A DNA stretch of 12,342 bases from Ramlibacter sp. (GTDB lineage: Bacteria; Pseudomonadota; Gammaproteobacteria; Burkholderiales; Burkholderiaceae_C): the NCBI GenBank assembly GCA_028292185.1, contig JAQGMT010000089.1, positions 1 through 12,342 on the forward strand. Direction: 5' to 3'. The notes under the pieces were generated by a model. The model searched no databases and was not told the origin of the DNA. It saw nothing but the letters and a program-made list of their open reading frames with translations. Positions 6,316-12,342 of this stretch are shown here, in pieces; the first letter of the stretch is position 1; each line of letters begins with the position of its first letter. Position numbers and translations under genes: made by a program.

Positions 6316-7374
6316 GTGAGCATCCAGACCGACGACTTCGAACTGCCTCCGCCGATTCGCGTGGTGTCCGGTGCGCCCGCGTCGCCCAACGAGGAAGCGA
6401 TCGAGCGGGCGCTGCGTCCCAAGCTGCTGCAGGAGTACGTCGGGCAGGCCAAGACGCGCGAGCAACTGGAGATTTTCATCGGCGCCGCCAGGATGCGCGG
6501 CGAGGCGATGGACCATGTGCTGCTGTTCGGCCCGCCGGGCCTGGGCAAGACCACGCTGTCGCACATCATCGCGCACGAGTTGGGCGTGAACCTGCGCCAG
6601 ACGTCCGGGCCGGTGCTGGAAAAACCGAAGGACCTGGCGGCGCTCTTGACCAATCTCGAGAAGAACGACGTGCTCTTCATCGACGAGATCCATCGGCTGT
6701 CGCCGGTGGTCGAGGAAATCCTCTATCCGGCGCTGGAGGACTACCAGATCGACATCATGATCGGCGAAGGCCCGGCCGCGCGCTCGATCAAGCTGGACCT
6801 GCAGCCGTTCACGCTGGTGGGGGCGACCACGCGCGCCGGAATGCTGACGAACCCGCTGCGAGATCGCTTCGGCATCGTGGCCCGGCTGGAGTTCTACACC
6901 GCCGAAGAACTGGGGCGCATCGTCACGCGCAGCGCGGGCCTGCTCAAGGTGCCGATGGACGAGCAGGGCGGCAGGGAGATCGCCCAGCGCTCACGCGGCA
7001 CGCCACGCATCGCCAACCGGCTGCTGCGCCGCGTGCGCGACTACGCCGACGTGAAGGGGACGGGACACATCACAAAGGAGATCGCGCACAAGGCGCTGGC
7101 GATGCTCGACGTCGATCCGCAGGGCTTCGACGTGATGGACCGCAAGCTCCTCGAATGTGTGATCCATCGCTTCGACGGCGGGCCGGTCGGCCTGGACAAC
7201 ATCGCCGCCAGCATCGGCGAAGAGCGCGACACCATCGAGGACGTGATCGAGCCTTATCTGATTCAGCAAGGCTATCTGCAGCGCACGCCGCGAGGGCGCA
7301 TCGCGACACTGGCGGCGTTCCGTCACCTGGGCGTCACACCGCCAAAAAGCGCGGGCGAGTTGTTCGCCGACTAG
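6316..7374 (+). CDS. ruvB: Holliday junction branch migration ATPase RuvB
   Basis: A 352-residue AAA+ hexameric motor that pulls DNA through the RuvA-bound Holliday junction. Visible parts are Walker A GPPGLGKT (72-79), Walker B/DEIH box VLFIDEIHRL (119-128), the arginine-finger region GATTRAG (169-175), sensor-2 area LRDRFGI (181-187), and a C-terminal winged-helix domain with IDNIAASIGEERDTIEDVIEPYL-like wording near 295-315. The start is GTG at 6316 with AAGGG five bases upstream; the N-terminus SIQTDDFELPPP is a plausible RuvB tail. The gene is intact and collinear with ruvA. Its TAG stop (7372-7374) lies inside the palindrome CTAG, whose other strand provides the TAG stop of the opposing aldolase gene. 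Confidence 0.97.
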   Translation: MSIQTDDFELPPPIRVVSGAPASPNEEAIERALRPKLLQEYVGQAKTREQLEIFIGAARMRGEAMDHVLLFGPPGLGKTTLSHIIAHELGVNLRQTSGPVLEKPKDLAALLTNLEKNDVLFIDEIHRLSPVVEEILYPALEDYQIDIMIGEGPAARSIKLDLQPFTLVGATTRAGMLTNPLRDRFGIVARLEFYTAEELGRIVTRSAGLLKVPMDEQGGREIAQRSRGTPRIANRLLRRVRDYADVKGTGHITKEIAHKALAMLDVDPQGFDVMDRKLLECVIHRFDGGPVGLDNIAASIGEERDTIEDVIEPYLIQQGYLQRTPRGRIATLAAFRHLGVTPPKSAGELFAD

Positions 7375-8567
7375 GTCAACGCGCCTCGGGCGTCGACCTT
7401 GATGATGCGCTCCACCGTGCCGGTGCGCAGTCCGCCGCTCACGCCGATCATGTAATCGTGCAGGTTCACGGTGGGGTCGCAATGGCCGGGGATCAGCCAG
7501 AGCATGCGGCCGATCGCCGGGAGGCGATGGCCGGTGCCGGCCGGGCGCAGCACACCGTGTTCGTCACCGCCATTGAAGTATTCGAGTTCGCTCTCCGGGT
7601 CGGGCGCCACGACCTTCGGCAGGCCGGAATCGATCGCGTGGCTCTTGTGGCCGGCGTCGCAAACCGCGTGGTTCATGTGCGAGCTGATGACTTGCGTCTT
7701 GACGAACAACGCATGCTCGAACTGGGGCTGCGCGGGGTCACGATCGTTGCCGGCGTAGTCGGCGTCCATGAACATGAACGAACCCGCCTGCACTTCGCCG
7801 AACACCCCGCTGGACGCCTCGCACACGAGGGTGCCGGTGCCGGCGCCCGTGACGAGCTCCACCGGGATGCCGCGCGCCGCCATCACTTTGCGCGTCGACA
7901 GCACGTCTTGCAGCACGCAGCCGATCGCCTCGCGCCGCTGCAATGCGCCGCGCAGGTGCTGAGCCTTGCCGTGGTAGGCCTGCAAGCCGGCAAACCGCAG
8001 CCCTGGATGCCGCAGCACTTCCTGCGCCAGGAGGGCGGCGGGTTCACCGGGTGCAGCACCGCAGCGGCCCTGGCCGACGTCGATTTCCACGAAGACGTCG
8101 ATCACTGTGGGCGTGTGATGCTCGTTGTGTGCCTCACTCATCGCCTGGGCGAGGCGGGCAATGCCTTCCACGCTATCGACGGCGATGGCCAGGCGGCCTC
8201 GTTCCTCGCGCAGCCGGTGTGCCAGCGCCGCTACCCGGGCCAGCTTGGGGCCGGCGACGACTTCGTTGCTGATGTAGATGTTGTGGATGCCGCCTTCGGC
8301 CATGATCTCGGCCTCCGCGGTTTTTTGCACGCAGATGCCGACGGCCCCCGCTTGCATTTGCAGCTTTGCCAGCGCGACGCTCTTGTGCATCTTGGCGTGC
8401 GGGCGCCACAGGACAGAGTGCTTGCGGGCGAAGTCGGCCATTCGCGCGATGTTGCGAGACATCGCATCCAGGTCCACCACCAGGGCGGGCGTGTCGATCG
8501 CATCGACACTCTGGCCCACCAGGCGGGCCAGCGATTCAGAAGCTGGTGTTTTCGTCAGCGGCTTCAT
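7371..8567 (-). CDS. Metal- and PLP-dependent D-threonine aldolase / D-3-hydroxyaspartate aldolase-type enzyme (DSD1-like, alanine racemase fold)
   Basis: A 398-residue fold-type III PLP enzyme. The N-terminus DTPALVVDLDAMSRNI (25-40) and the PLP lysine K59 in RPHAKMHKS are typical of the D-threonine aldolase / D-serine dehydratase family. The metal site near the C-terminus reads GHCDPTVNLHD (361-371), giving H362 and D364. To my knowledge the His-x-Asp pair marks D-threonine and D-3-hydroxyaspartate aldolases, whereas D-serine dehydratases carry His-x-Cys. The likely reaction is retro-aldol cleavage of a D-beta-hydroxy amino acid to glycine plus aldehyde or glyoxylate; the natural substrate is open. 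The ATG at 8567 has a weak ribosome site and lies 32 bp inside the phosphatase gene, suggesting one transcript. The stop shares CTAG with ruvB. Confidence 0.85.
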   Translation of the reverse strand: MKPLTKTPASESLARLVGQSVDAIDTPALVVDLDAMSRNIARMADFARKHSVLWRPHAKMHKSVALAKLQMQAGAVGICVQKTAEAEIMAEGGIHNIYISNEVVAGPKLARVAALAHRLREERGRLAIAVDSVEGIARLAQAMSEAHNEHHTPTVIDVFVEIDVGQGRCGAAPGEPAALLAQEVLRHPGLRFAGLQAYHGKAQHLRGALQRREAIGCVLQDVLSTRKVMAARGIPVELVTGAGTGTLVCEASSGVFGEVQAGSFMFMDADYAGNDRDPAQPQFEHALFVKTQVISSHMNHAVCDAGHKSHAIDSGLPKVVAPDPESELEYFNGGDEHGVLRPAGTGHRLPAIGRMLWLIPGHCDPTVNLHDYMIGVSGGLRTGTVERIIKVDARGALT

Positions 8568-9180
8568 GTTCCAGGTGTTGGGTGTCGGACCAGCCAACCA
8601 GGGTGAAGCCCTCGGGTGTCCATAACAGGCGGTTGATGGCGCCGTTGGGCAACTCCCAGGTGCGCGGCGAGTTGACCTCCTGCCCCGTGGCCACCCGGTA
8701 CAGCGCATCCAGCACGCCGCCATGCGCCACCACCACGATCTGCTCTCCCGGATGACGCGAGGCCAGCGCGTGCATGGTGCGCGTCACTCTTTCGCGCAAT
8801 TGCAGCAGCGATTCGCCGCCTTCGGGCGGCTCCCACTCGGGAATGCGCTTGCGCCAGTTGTGCGCATGGTCCGGCCAGTGTTCGTGGATCTCGTCCACCG
8901 TCTTGCCTTCGAACATGCCGAAGCCGCGCTCGCGCAAGCCTTCGTCGGGGACCACGGGGATGCCGGCGACTTCCGCAATGGACTGTGCCGTCTGGTGGGC
9001 GCGGCCCAGGTCGCTGGAATAAACCGCGCTGATCTGCTCGCCCGCGAGCGCCTCACCCACGCGCCGCGCTTGCCAGCGTCCGGTGTCGTTCAGGCCGATA
9101 TCCTTTTGCCCCTGGATGCGCGCGTCGACGTTCCAGGCGGTTTCGCCATGGCGCACGGCGATGATCCGGGTGGCTTCCAT
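8536..9180 (-). CDS. Histidine phosphatase family protein (GpmB-like branch)
   Basis: A 214-residue cytoplasmic phosphatase. The catalytic core is clear: phospho-accepting H11 in the RHGE motif (VRHGETAWN, 9-17), R60 in SSDLGRAHQTA (55-65), the general acid E84 in LRERGFG, and the second histidine H153 in VVAHGGVLDAL. The family includes cofactor-dependent phosphoglycerate mutases, GpmB-like phosphatases, alpha-ribazole phosphatase and phosphoserine phosphatases, so the substrate cannot be assigned. The short spacing and lack of a long insert favour a GpmB-like phosphatase over a true glycolytic mutase. An in-frame TGA lies 6 bases before the ATG at 9180, so the start cannot be earlier. There is no Shine-Dalgarno, but a good promoter lies just upstream. 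It overlaps the aldolase gene by 32 bp. Confidence 0.9.
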   Translation of the reverse strand: MEATRIIAVRHGETAWNVDARIQGQKDIGLNDTGRWQARRVGEALAGEQISAVYSSDLGRAHQTAQSIAEVAGIPVVPDEGLRERGFGMFEGKTVDEIHEHWPDHAHNWRKRIPEWEPPEGGESLLQLRERVTRTMHALASRHPGEQIVVVAHGGVLDALYRVATGQEVNSPRTWELPNGAINRLLWTPEGFTLVGWSDTQHLEHEAADENTSF

Positions 9181-9188
9181 TCGTATTC

Positions 9189-9217
9189 ATTTTATGGGGC
9201 AAGTCGACCGTAGTCAC
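9189..9217 (-). promoter_or_regulatory. Candidate sigma-70 promoter giving a nearly leaderless mRNA for the phosphatase-aldolase pair
   Basis: On the minus strand GTGACT (9217-9212, 4 of 6 to TTGACA) and TAAAAT (9194-9189, 5 of 6 to TATAAT) are exactly 17 bp apart. Only 8 bases separate the -10 box from the ATG at 9180, so transcription would start about 2-3 bases before the start codon. This fits the missing ribosome binding site of the phosphatase. The whole 58-bp gap 9181-9238 is taken up by this element, and no terminator for the upstream lipoprotein gene is seen in it. Confidence 0.45.
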
Positions 9218-9238
9218 CGTGAATGCGTAGCCAGTTGT

Positions 9239-9829
9239 TTATGCGCCTCCAACCTGCACATTCACCACCCTGGGGCCGGGGGGCGGGGCAGGAAAGCCCT
9301 GCAGGGCGGCCTTGAACATGGCCGAAAACACAGCCTTGTCGTCCACCCACGGGCCGTCGTTCGAGCCCTTGCTTTCAAAAACCACCTTGTTGGAAGACAG
9401 TTCGCGAAGGATCACGGTGACTTCCCGCCGGTACCAGTACGGTTCGTCCAGCCCCGACAGCCCGGTGCCTCCAATACCGAAGTGACGCCGCACCGGTCCG
9501 CCCCAGGCGCCGTAGGTCCAGTTGTTCGACCACGGAGAGAGAGTCCGGTAGATCGCGCCGCTCACTTGCACGCTGAAGCGCGGATTCGTCTCGTCGCGGG
9601 CCAAACCCGCCCCGCGCAATGCCGGATCGGCCATCGCCTCCAACTGAGCCTGGGCCGGCTCCTGCTGCGAAGGCAAGCGCTCGAACCGGTAGCTTGGCTG
9701 CGCAGGCAAGCTGGGCAGGCTGGAGAACGCCTGCACCTGGTTGTCCAGCAAATAGCCGGTGCTGCAGCCGGACAGCAGCCAGCTGGCGACAAGCGCAAAA
9801 GCCACCAGACGAACGTACGAGCGGTTCAT
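9239..9829 (-). CDS. DUF4136-type lipoprotein
   Basis: A 196-residue predicted outer-membrane lipoprotein. The N-terminus MNRSYVRLVAFALVASWLLSGC is a lipoprotein signal: basic n-region, hydrophobic core, lipobox LSGC with the modified cysteine at C22. Serine at +2 argues for export to the outer membrane in the usual Lol rule. The mature part matches the look of DUF4136 proteins: an early VQAFSSLP...SYRFERLP strand region, FSVQVSGAIYR (88-98), and a late strand segment YRREVTVILRELSSNKVVFESKG. No catalytic motif is seen and the function is unknown. The ATG at 9829 has GGGAG five bases upstream, the best ribosome site in the window. The gene starts 25 bp after the ttcA stop, so it probably shares that transcript. 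Confidence 0.82.
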   Translation of the reverse strand: MNRSYVRLVAFALVASWLLSGCSTGYLLDNQVQAFSSLPSLPAQPSYRFERLPSQQEPAQAQLEAMADPALRGAGLARDETNPRFSVQVSGAIYRTLSPWSNNWTYGAWGGPVRRHFGIGGTGLSGLDEPYWYRREVTVILRELSSNKVVFESKGSNDGPWVDDKAVFSAMFKAALQGFPAPPPGPRVVNVQVGGA

Positions 9830-9841
9830 TGCAGCTCCCAA

Positions 9842-9857
9842 TGAGGCGCCGGCCTCA
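9842..9857. repeat. Small hairpin at the ttcA stop codon
   Basis: TGAGGC-GCCG-GCCTCA is a perfect 6-bp stem with a 4-base loop. On the minus strand its first arm starts with the ttcA TGA stop. No U-tract follows, so it is not a standard intrinsic terminator. It sits just before the GGGAG ribosome site of the DUF4136 gene and could affect coupling or mRNA stability; this is speculation. Confidence 0.3.
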
Positions 9858-10775
9858 GATCTTGATTATTTGCAGGCCTGGCGGGCTGTCGCCTGCGGCG
9901 AAATCCGGGGGATCGAACGCCTTGTCGCCGTCGTCGCTTGCCACGCCGTTCACGGTCAGACCTTTGAAGTCGTAGTGCGTTCCATCGGCCAGGTGGGAGG
10001 GAACAACATTTTGTAAAGCAGTGAACATGGTCTCCACCCGGCCCGGGAACTTGCGCTCCCACTCGCGCAGCATGATGGCGACCTGCTTGCGCTGCAGGTT
10101 CTCCTGGCTGCCGCACAAGGTGCAGGGAATGATCGGGAACTGGCGGTGCTCGGCCCAGCGCACCAGGTCCTTCTCGGCCACGCCGGCAAGCGGGCGGATC
10201 ACGATGTGGCGGCCGTCATCACTTACCAGCTTCGGCGGCATGCCCTTGAGCTTGCCGCCGAAGAACATGTTCAGGAAGAAGGTTTGCAGGATGTCGTCGC
10301 GGTGATGCCCGAGCGCAATCTTCGTCGCCCCCAACTCGTCGGCCACGCGATACAAGATGCCGCGGCGCAAGCGCGAGCACAAGCTGCACATCGTCTTGCC
10401 TGGCGCGATCTTGTCCTTGACGATCGAGTAGGTGTCCTGGTTTTCGATGTGATACGCAACGCCGAGCTTGGCCAAATACTCGGGCAGCACGTGTTCCGGG
10501 AAGCCGGGCTGCTTCTGGTCCAGGTTCACGGCGACCAGTTCGAAATCGACCGGCGCGCGCTGCTTCATCTTGATGAGGATGTCCAGCAAGGCATAACTGT
10601 CCTTGCCGCCGGAGACGCAGACCATCACCTTGTCGCCGGCCTCGATCATGTTGTAGTCGGCGATCGCTTGCCCGGTCAGGCGGCACAGGCGCTTTTCCAG
10701 CTTGTGGGTTTCGCGCTCGATCCGCTGTTCCCGCTCGATGGGAAGCACCTCGTTGTCGGTCCAGACTGCGCTCAT
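9855..10775 (-). CDS. ttcA: tRNA 2-thiocytidine(32) synthetase TtcA
   Basis: A 306-residue ATP-dependent, iron-sulfur tRNA-thiolation enzyme that converts C32 to 2-thiocytidine in certain tRNAs. The PP-loop motif SGGKDS (55-60) activates the target base. C130 and C133 in MCSLCSR and C218/C221 in CTLCGS are the two CxxC pairs of the family, of which three cysteines hold the 4Fe-4S cluster. HHRDDILQTFFLNMFFGG (157-174) and RPLAGVAEKDL (194-204) are further typical TtcA stretches. The C-terminal tail after about residue 265 is acidic and low in conservation. The ATG at 10775 lacks a clear ribosome site. It lies 55 bp downstream of a methyltransferase gene and 25 bp upstream of the DUF4136 gene, all on one strand. 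No sign of damage. Confidence 0.96.
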   Translation of the reverse strand: MSAVWTDNEVLPIEREQRIERETHKLEKRLCRLTGQAIADYNMIEAGDKVMVCVSGGKDSYALLDILIKMKQRAPVDFELVAVNLDQKQPGFPEHVLPEYLAKLGVAYHIENQDTYSIVKDKIAPGKTMCSLCSRLRRGILYRVADELGATKIALGHHRDDILQTFFLNMFFGGKLKGMPPKLVSDDGRHIVIRPLAGVAEKDLVRWAEHRQFPIIPCTLCGSQENLQRKQVAIMLREWERKFPGRVETMFTALQNVVPSHLADGTHYDFKGLTVNGVASDDGDKAFDPPDFAAGDSPPGLQIIKI

Positions 10776-10830
10776 GGGGTGATTGTCGCATCGCCCGCCC
10801 TTGCCGGAGCGGTTGACGCGCAGCGCCCGG

Positions 10831-11661
10831 TCAAGGCTTCAGCGCGACGAAGTATCTTCGGCAGTACCGCTGCTTGAGCGCCTGCTCGCCTGCGCCGAAG
10901 TAGCCGTTCAATTCGAAGATGCGCGTGAACCCGGCGGCGAACATCACCTCCAGGTGCGAGGCGGCATCCATCCACACCGAGTAGCTGTTGTCGATGGACG
11001 ATTCCGGCAGTGCAACGTCTTCGCTGTACTCGCGGTATCGGATGCTGACCCCTTCGACGGTTTCGGTCTTCAACGGGGAAAGAGAAGCGGCAAACGCGCA
11101 GGCGCGCAGGCCTTCGTCTTCCGGGGCGACATGCGTGTCCAGGTAGAGCATGCCGCCCGGCTTGGTCAGCCGCGCCAGCTGCGCTATGTAAGCGGCGGGC
11201 CGCTCGAGGTGATAAAGAAGCCCCGAACAAACCACCACGTCGAATGCCTGCTTCGGCTGGAAAGCGCGCACGTCGCTATGGACGAATTCCATCCCGCCCA
11301 TTGCGGCGTAATACGCGCGAACCAACAGGCACTTCTCGTAGTTCTCGGCGCGCCCCTCCACGCCGAGCACCTCGAGGCCTGCACGCCTGAGCTCGAAGGA
11401 CAGCCCGCCTTCGAGGCAGCCCAGGTCCACCGCGGTCTTGCCGGCCAGGTCCGGCCCGGCAAAGCGCTGCAGCGACTCGTGGATGGCAATGGTGCGCGGC
11501 GACTCGGCGATGAGCGGCTCGCCGGGACGGGTTCCCTCGGTGCGGGTCAGCGGAATGTTGTGGGCGACGAATTGGGCTTGCCGCAGCTCGTTCAAGACCT
11601 CGAGGTCCGGCGAGCGCCAGGCCTGCTCGACTTTCTGCTGGAGGTGATCGGGGTACGGCAT
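10831..11661 (-). CDS. Class I SAM-dependent methyltransferase, substrate unknown
   Basis: A 276-residue protein with a Rossmann methyltransferase core. Motif I is VDLGCLEGG (78-86). The acidic end of strand 2 is E102 in LGVEGR, and D130 in HSDV probably contacts the adenine side. Motif IV reads DVVVCSGLLYHLERP (141-155), followed by PGGMLYLDTHV (168-178). About 70 residues precede the core and about 90 follow it, including many aromatic residues (YREYSED, NGYFGAGEQ) that may form the substrate lid. The LLYH-P phrase is loosely reminiscent of the CmoB tRNA enzyme, but other CmoB hallmarks are not recognised. I chose ATG at 11661; a TTG at 11691 would add ten residues and lacks a ribosome site too. 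It lies between folB and ttcA, whose pathways do not obviously need it. Confidence 0.82.
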   Translation of the reverse strand: MPYPDHLQQKVEQAWRSPDLEVLNELRQAQFVAHNIPLTRTEGTRPGEPLIAESPRTIAIHESLQRFAGPDLAGKTAVDLGCLEGGLSFELRRAGLEVLGVEGRAENYEKCLLVRAYYAAMGGMEFVHSDVRAFQPKQAFDVVVCSGLLYHLERPAAYIAQLARLTKPGGMLYLDTHVAPEDEGLRACAFAASLSPLKTETVEGVSIRYREYSEDVALPESSIDNSYSVWMDAASHLEVMFAAGFTRIFELNGYFGAGEQALKQRYCRRYFVALKP

Positions 11662-11672
11662 CGTGGATGGCG

Positions 11673-11690
11673 AAAAAAATGCTGAAAGCA
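11673..11690 (-). terminator. Weak terminator-like hairpin with U-tract between folB and the methyltransferase
   Basis: On the minus strand TGCT-TTC-AGCA (11690-11680) is followed at once by seven T residues (11679-11673). The 4-bp stem is much weaker than a usual intrinsic terminator, so at best partial termination or pausing after folB is plausible. If the TTG at 11691 were the methyltransferase start, this stretch would instead be coding. Confidence 0.25.
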
Positions 11691-11701
11691 ATCGAGGCGC
11701 G

Positions 11702-12070
11702 TTACCAGCGCCCGGTCTCGACCCGGATGGCCACTTCGCAGTCGTCGAAGATTTCCAGCTTGGCGATGCGCACCCGCACGCCCAGCACGCCCGGCAACTG
11801 CATCAGCCGGTGCGCGACCTTGCCGATCAGGCTCTCCAGCAGGTTCACGTGTTCGGCGGTGCATTCCTCGATGATGATCTTGCGCACCTTGCGATAGTCC
11901 AGCACATGGCCGATGTCGTCGTCGCGCGGCATCAGCGGCTGCGGCCCCAGGTTGAGTTCAGCGTCCACCAGGATCGGCTGCGGGCTTTCCTTCTCGTGGG
12001 CGAGGATGCCCAGGTTGGCGTCGAAGCGAAGCCCGGTCAAGGACAGGATCTGGTTGCCGGTCGTGCTCAT
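11702..12070 (-). CDS. folB: Dihydroneopterin aldolase family protein (FolB, possibly FolX-like)
   Basis: A 122-residue FolB/FolX-fold protein of normal length. FolB cleaves 7,8-dihydroneopterin to 6-hydroxymethyl-dihydropterin and glycolaldehyde in folate synthesis and can epimerise it to dihydromonapterin. Residues corresponding to the catalytic set are visible: E26 in GILAHEKE, Y59 in VLDYRKV and K104 in RIAKLEI. HVNLLESLIGKVAHRL (74-89) is the typical helix. The tail RIAKLEIFDDCEVAIRVE has lysine followed by leucine, like the IDKLHALRYAD region of E. coli FolX, where FolB has a KPG phrase. So epimerase activity on dihydroneopterin (tri)phosphate remains possible. The ATG overlaps the stop of the upstream SDR gene (ATGA). 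FolB is the safer call because no other folB candidate is in view. Confidence 0.82.
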   Translation of the reverse strand: MSTTGNQILSLTGLRFDANLGILAHEKESPQPILVDAELNLGPQPLMPRDDDIGHVLDYRKVRKIIIEECTAEHVNLLESLIGKVAHRLMQLPGVLGVRVRIAKLEIFDDCEVAIRVETGRW

Positions 12071-12342
12071 GGCATCAGCGAAAAATCGCGATCGAATTTC
12101 ATCAGGTGCTGGCCACCGTCCACCAGCAAGGTGGTCCCCGTGATGGAGCCATTCTCCAGCGCGAACTTCACCGCTGCGGCGACATCCGGCGCAGTCGAGG
12201 AATGCCCGAGCGGCGACAGCCGATGCAGGCGCTCGAATTTCTCGCCGGAAAGCAGATGGCTGGTGAGCGTGAGCCCGGGCGCCACGCCGACCACGCGAAC
12301 TTGCGGCGCCAGCGCAATCGCCAACACGGTGTTGGCTGCTTC
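12067..12342 (-). CDS. SDR-family oxidoreductase, C-terminal part (cut by window edge; possible pteridine reductase)
   Basis: The last 91 codons of a short-chain dehydrogenase/reductase. The visible region starts in the helix after the catalytic Tyr-Lys, continues with LAIALAPQVRVVGVAPGLTL, the classic strand-plus-PG segment of SDRs, and ends with TGTTLLVDGGQHL plus a short tail. The active-site YxxxK and the NAD(P) motif are outside the window, so cofactor and activity cannot be judged. The 4-base overlap with the folB-like gene suggests joint action; FolM-type dihydromonapterin/dihydrofolate reductases are SDRs and end in a similar VTGRSFPLDGGRHL phrase. I regard a pteridine reductase role as plausible but unproven. 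A general ketoacyl-reductase-like SDR is the alternative. Confidence 0.8.
   Translation of the reverse strand, partial: EAANTVLAIALAPQVRVVGVAPGLTLTSHLLSGEKFERLHRLSPLGHSSTAPDVAAAVKFALENGSITGTTLLVDGGQHLMKFDRDFSLMP

Noticed and set aside
5104..6693. 529-codon minus-strand frame over phoH, ruvA and ruvB
   Set aside because: Mixes another frame of phoH with antisense of ruvAB; composition is typical of a shadow.
7155..8606. 483-codon plus-strand frame opposite the aldolase gene
   Set aside because: Antisense to a gene with K59 and H362/D364 in place; no independent evidence of coding.

Overview
The window reads as an ordinary, gene-dense piece of a high-GC betaproteobacterial chromosome. Protein wording (RuvA, RuvB, TtcA, PhoH, a HVGH/KMSKS TyrRS) and the neighbourhood anmK / M23 peptidase / tyrS and ruvAB / phoH-ybeY point to Burkholderiales, most likely a Comamonadaceae-type organism (Ramlibacter/Variovorax-like). 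That placement is inference from recognition, not a search. I see sixteen protein genes (two cut by the window edges) and no RNA gene, insertion sequence, phage gene, CRISPR array or long non-coding stretch. The largest gap is 169 bp (1483-1651), between the M23 gene and tyrS.

Left part (1-1482, minus strand): the first 21 codons of anmK (cell-wall recycling kinase) lie downstream of a membrane-anchored M23 peptidoglycan endopeptidase. Across the divergent gap, a plus-strand operon runs tyrS - CDF metal exporter - dtd. Both junctions are 4-base start/stop overlaps, so tyrosine charging, metal efflux and D-aminoacyl-tRNA proofreading are translationally chained. dtd converges on ybeY with a 7-bp overlap of the two 3' ends.

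Middle (4241-7374): ybeY and phoH form a minus-strand pair for rRNA maturation and RNA metabolism. Head to head with them is ruvA-ruvB, the Holliday-junction branch migration motor. ruvB ends in a CTAG that is also the stop codon of the opposing gene, a metal-dependent PLP aldolase of the D-threonine / D-3-hydroxyaspartate aldolase type.

Right part (7371-12342, all minus strand): reading in the direction of transcription, the order is SDR oxidoreductase (cut by the edge) - folB-like pterin aldolase - uncharacterised SAM methyltransferase - ttcA (tRNA C32 2-thiolation) - DUF4136 lipoprotein - histidine phosphatase - D-threonine-aldolase-like enzyme. SDR and folB overlap by 4 bases and probably act together on pteridines. 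A good sigma-70-like promoter just before the phosphatase suggests a nearly leaderless transcript for it and the aldolase.

I found no clearly novel system. The more interesting points are gene-architecture details (coupled and shared start/stop codons, many non-ATG starts), the FolB/FolX-like plus SDR pair, and the unassigned methyltransferase between folB and ttcA.
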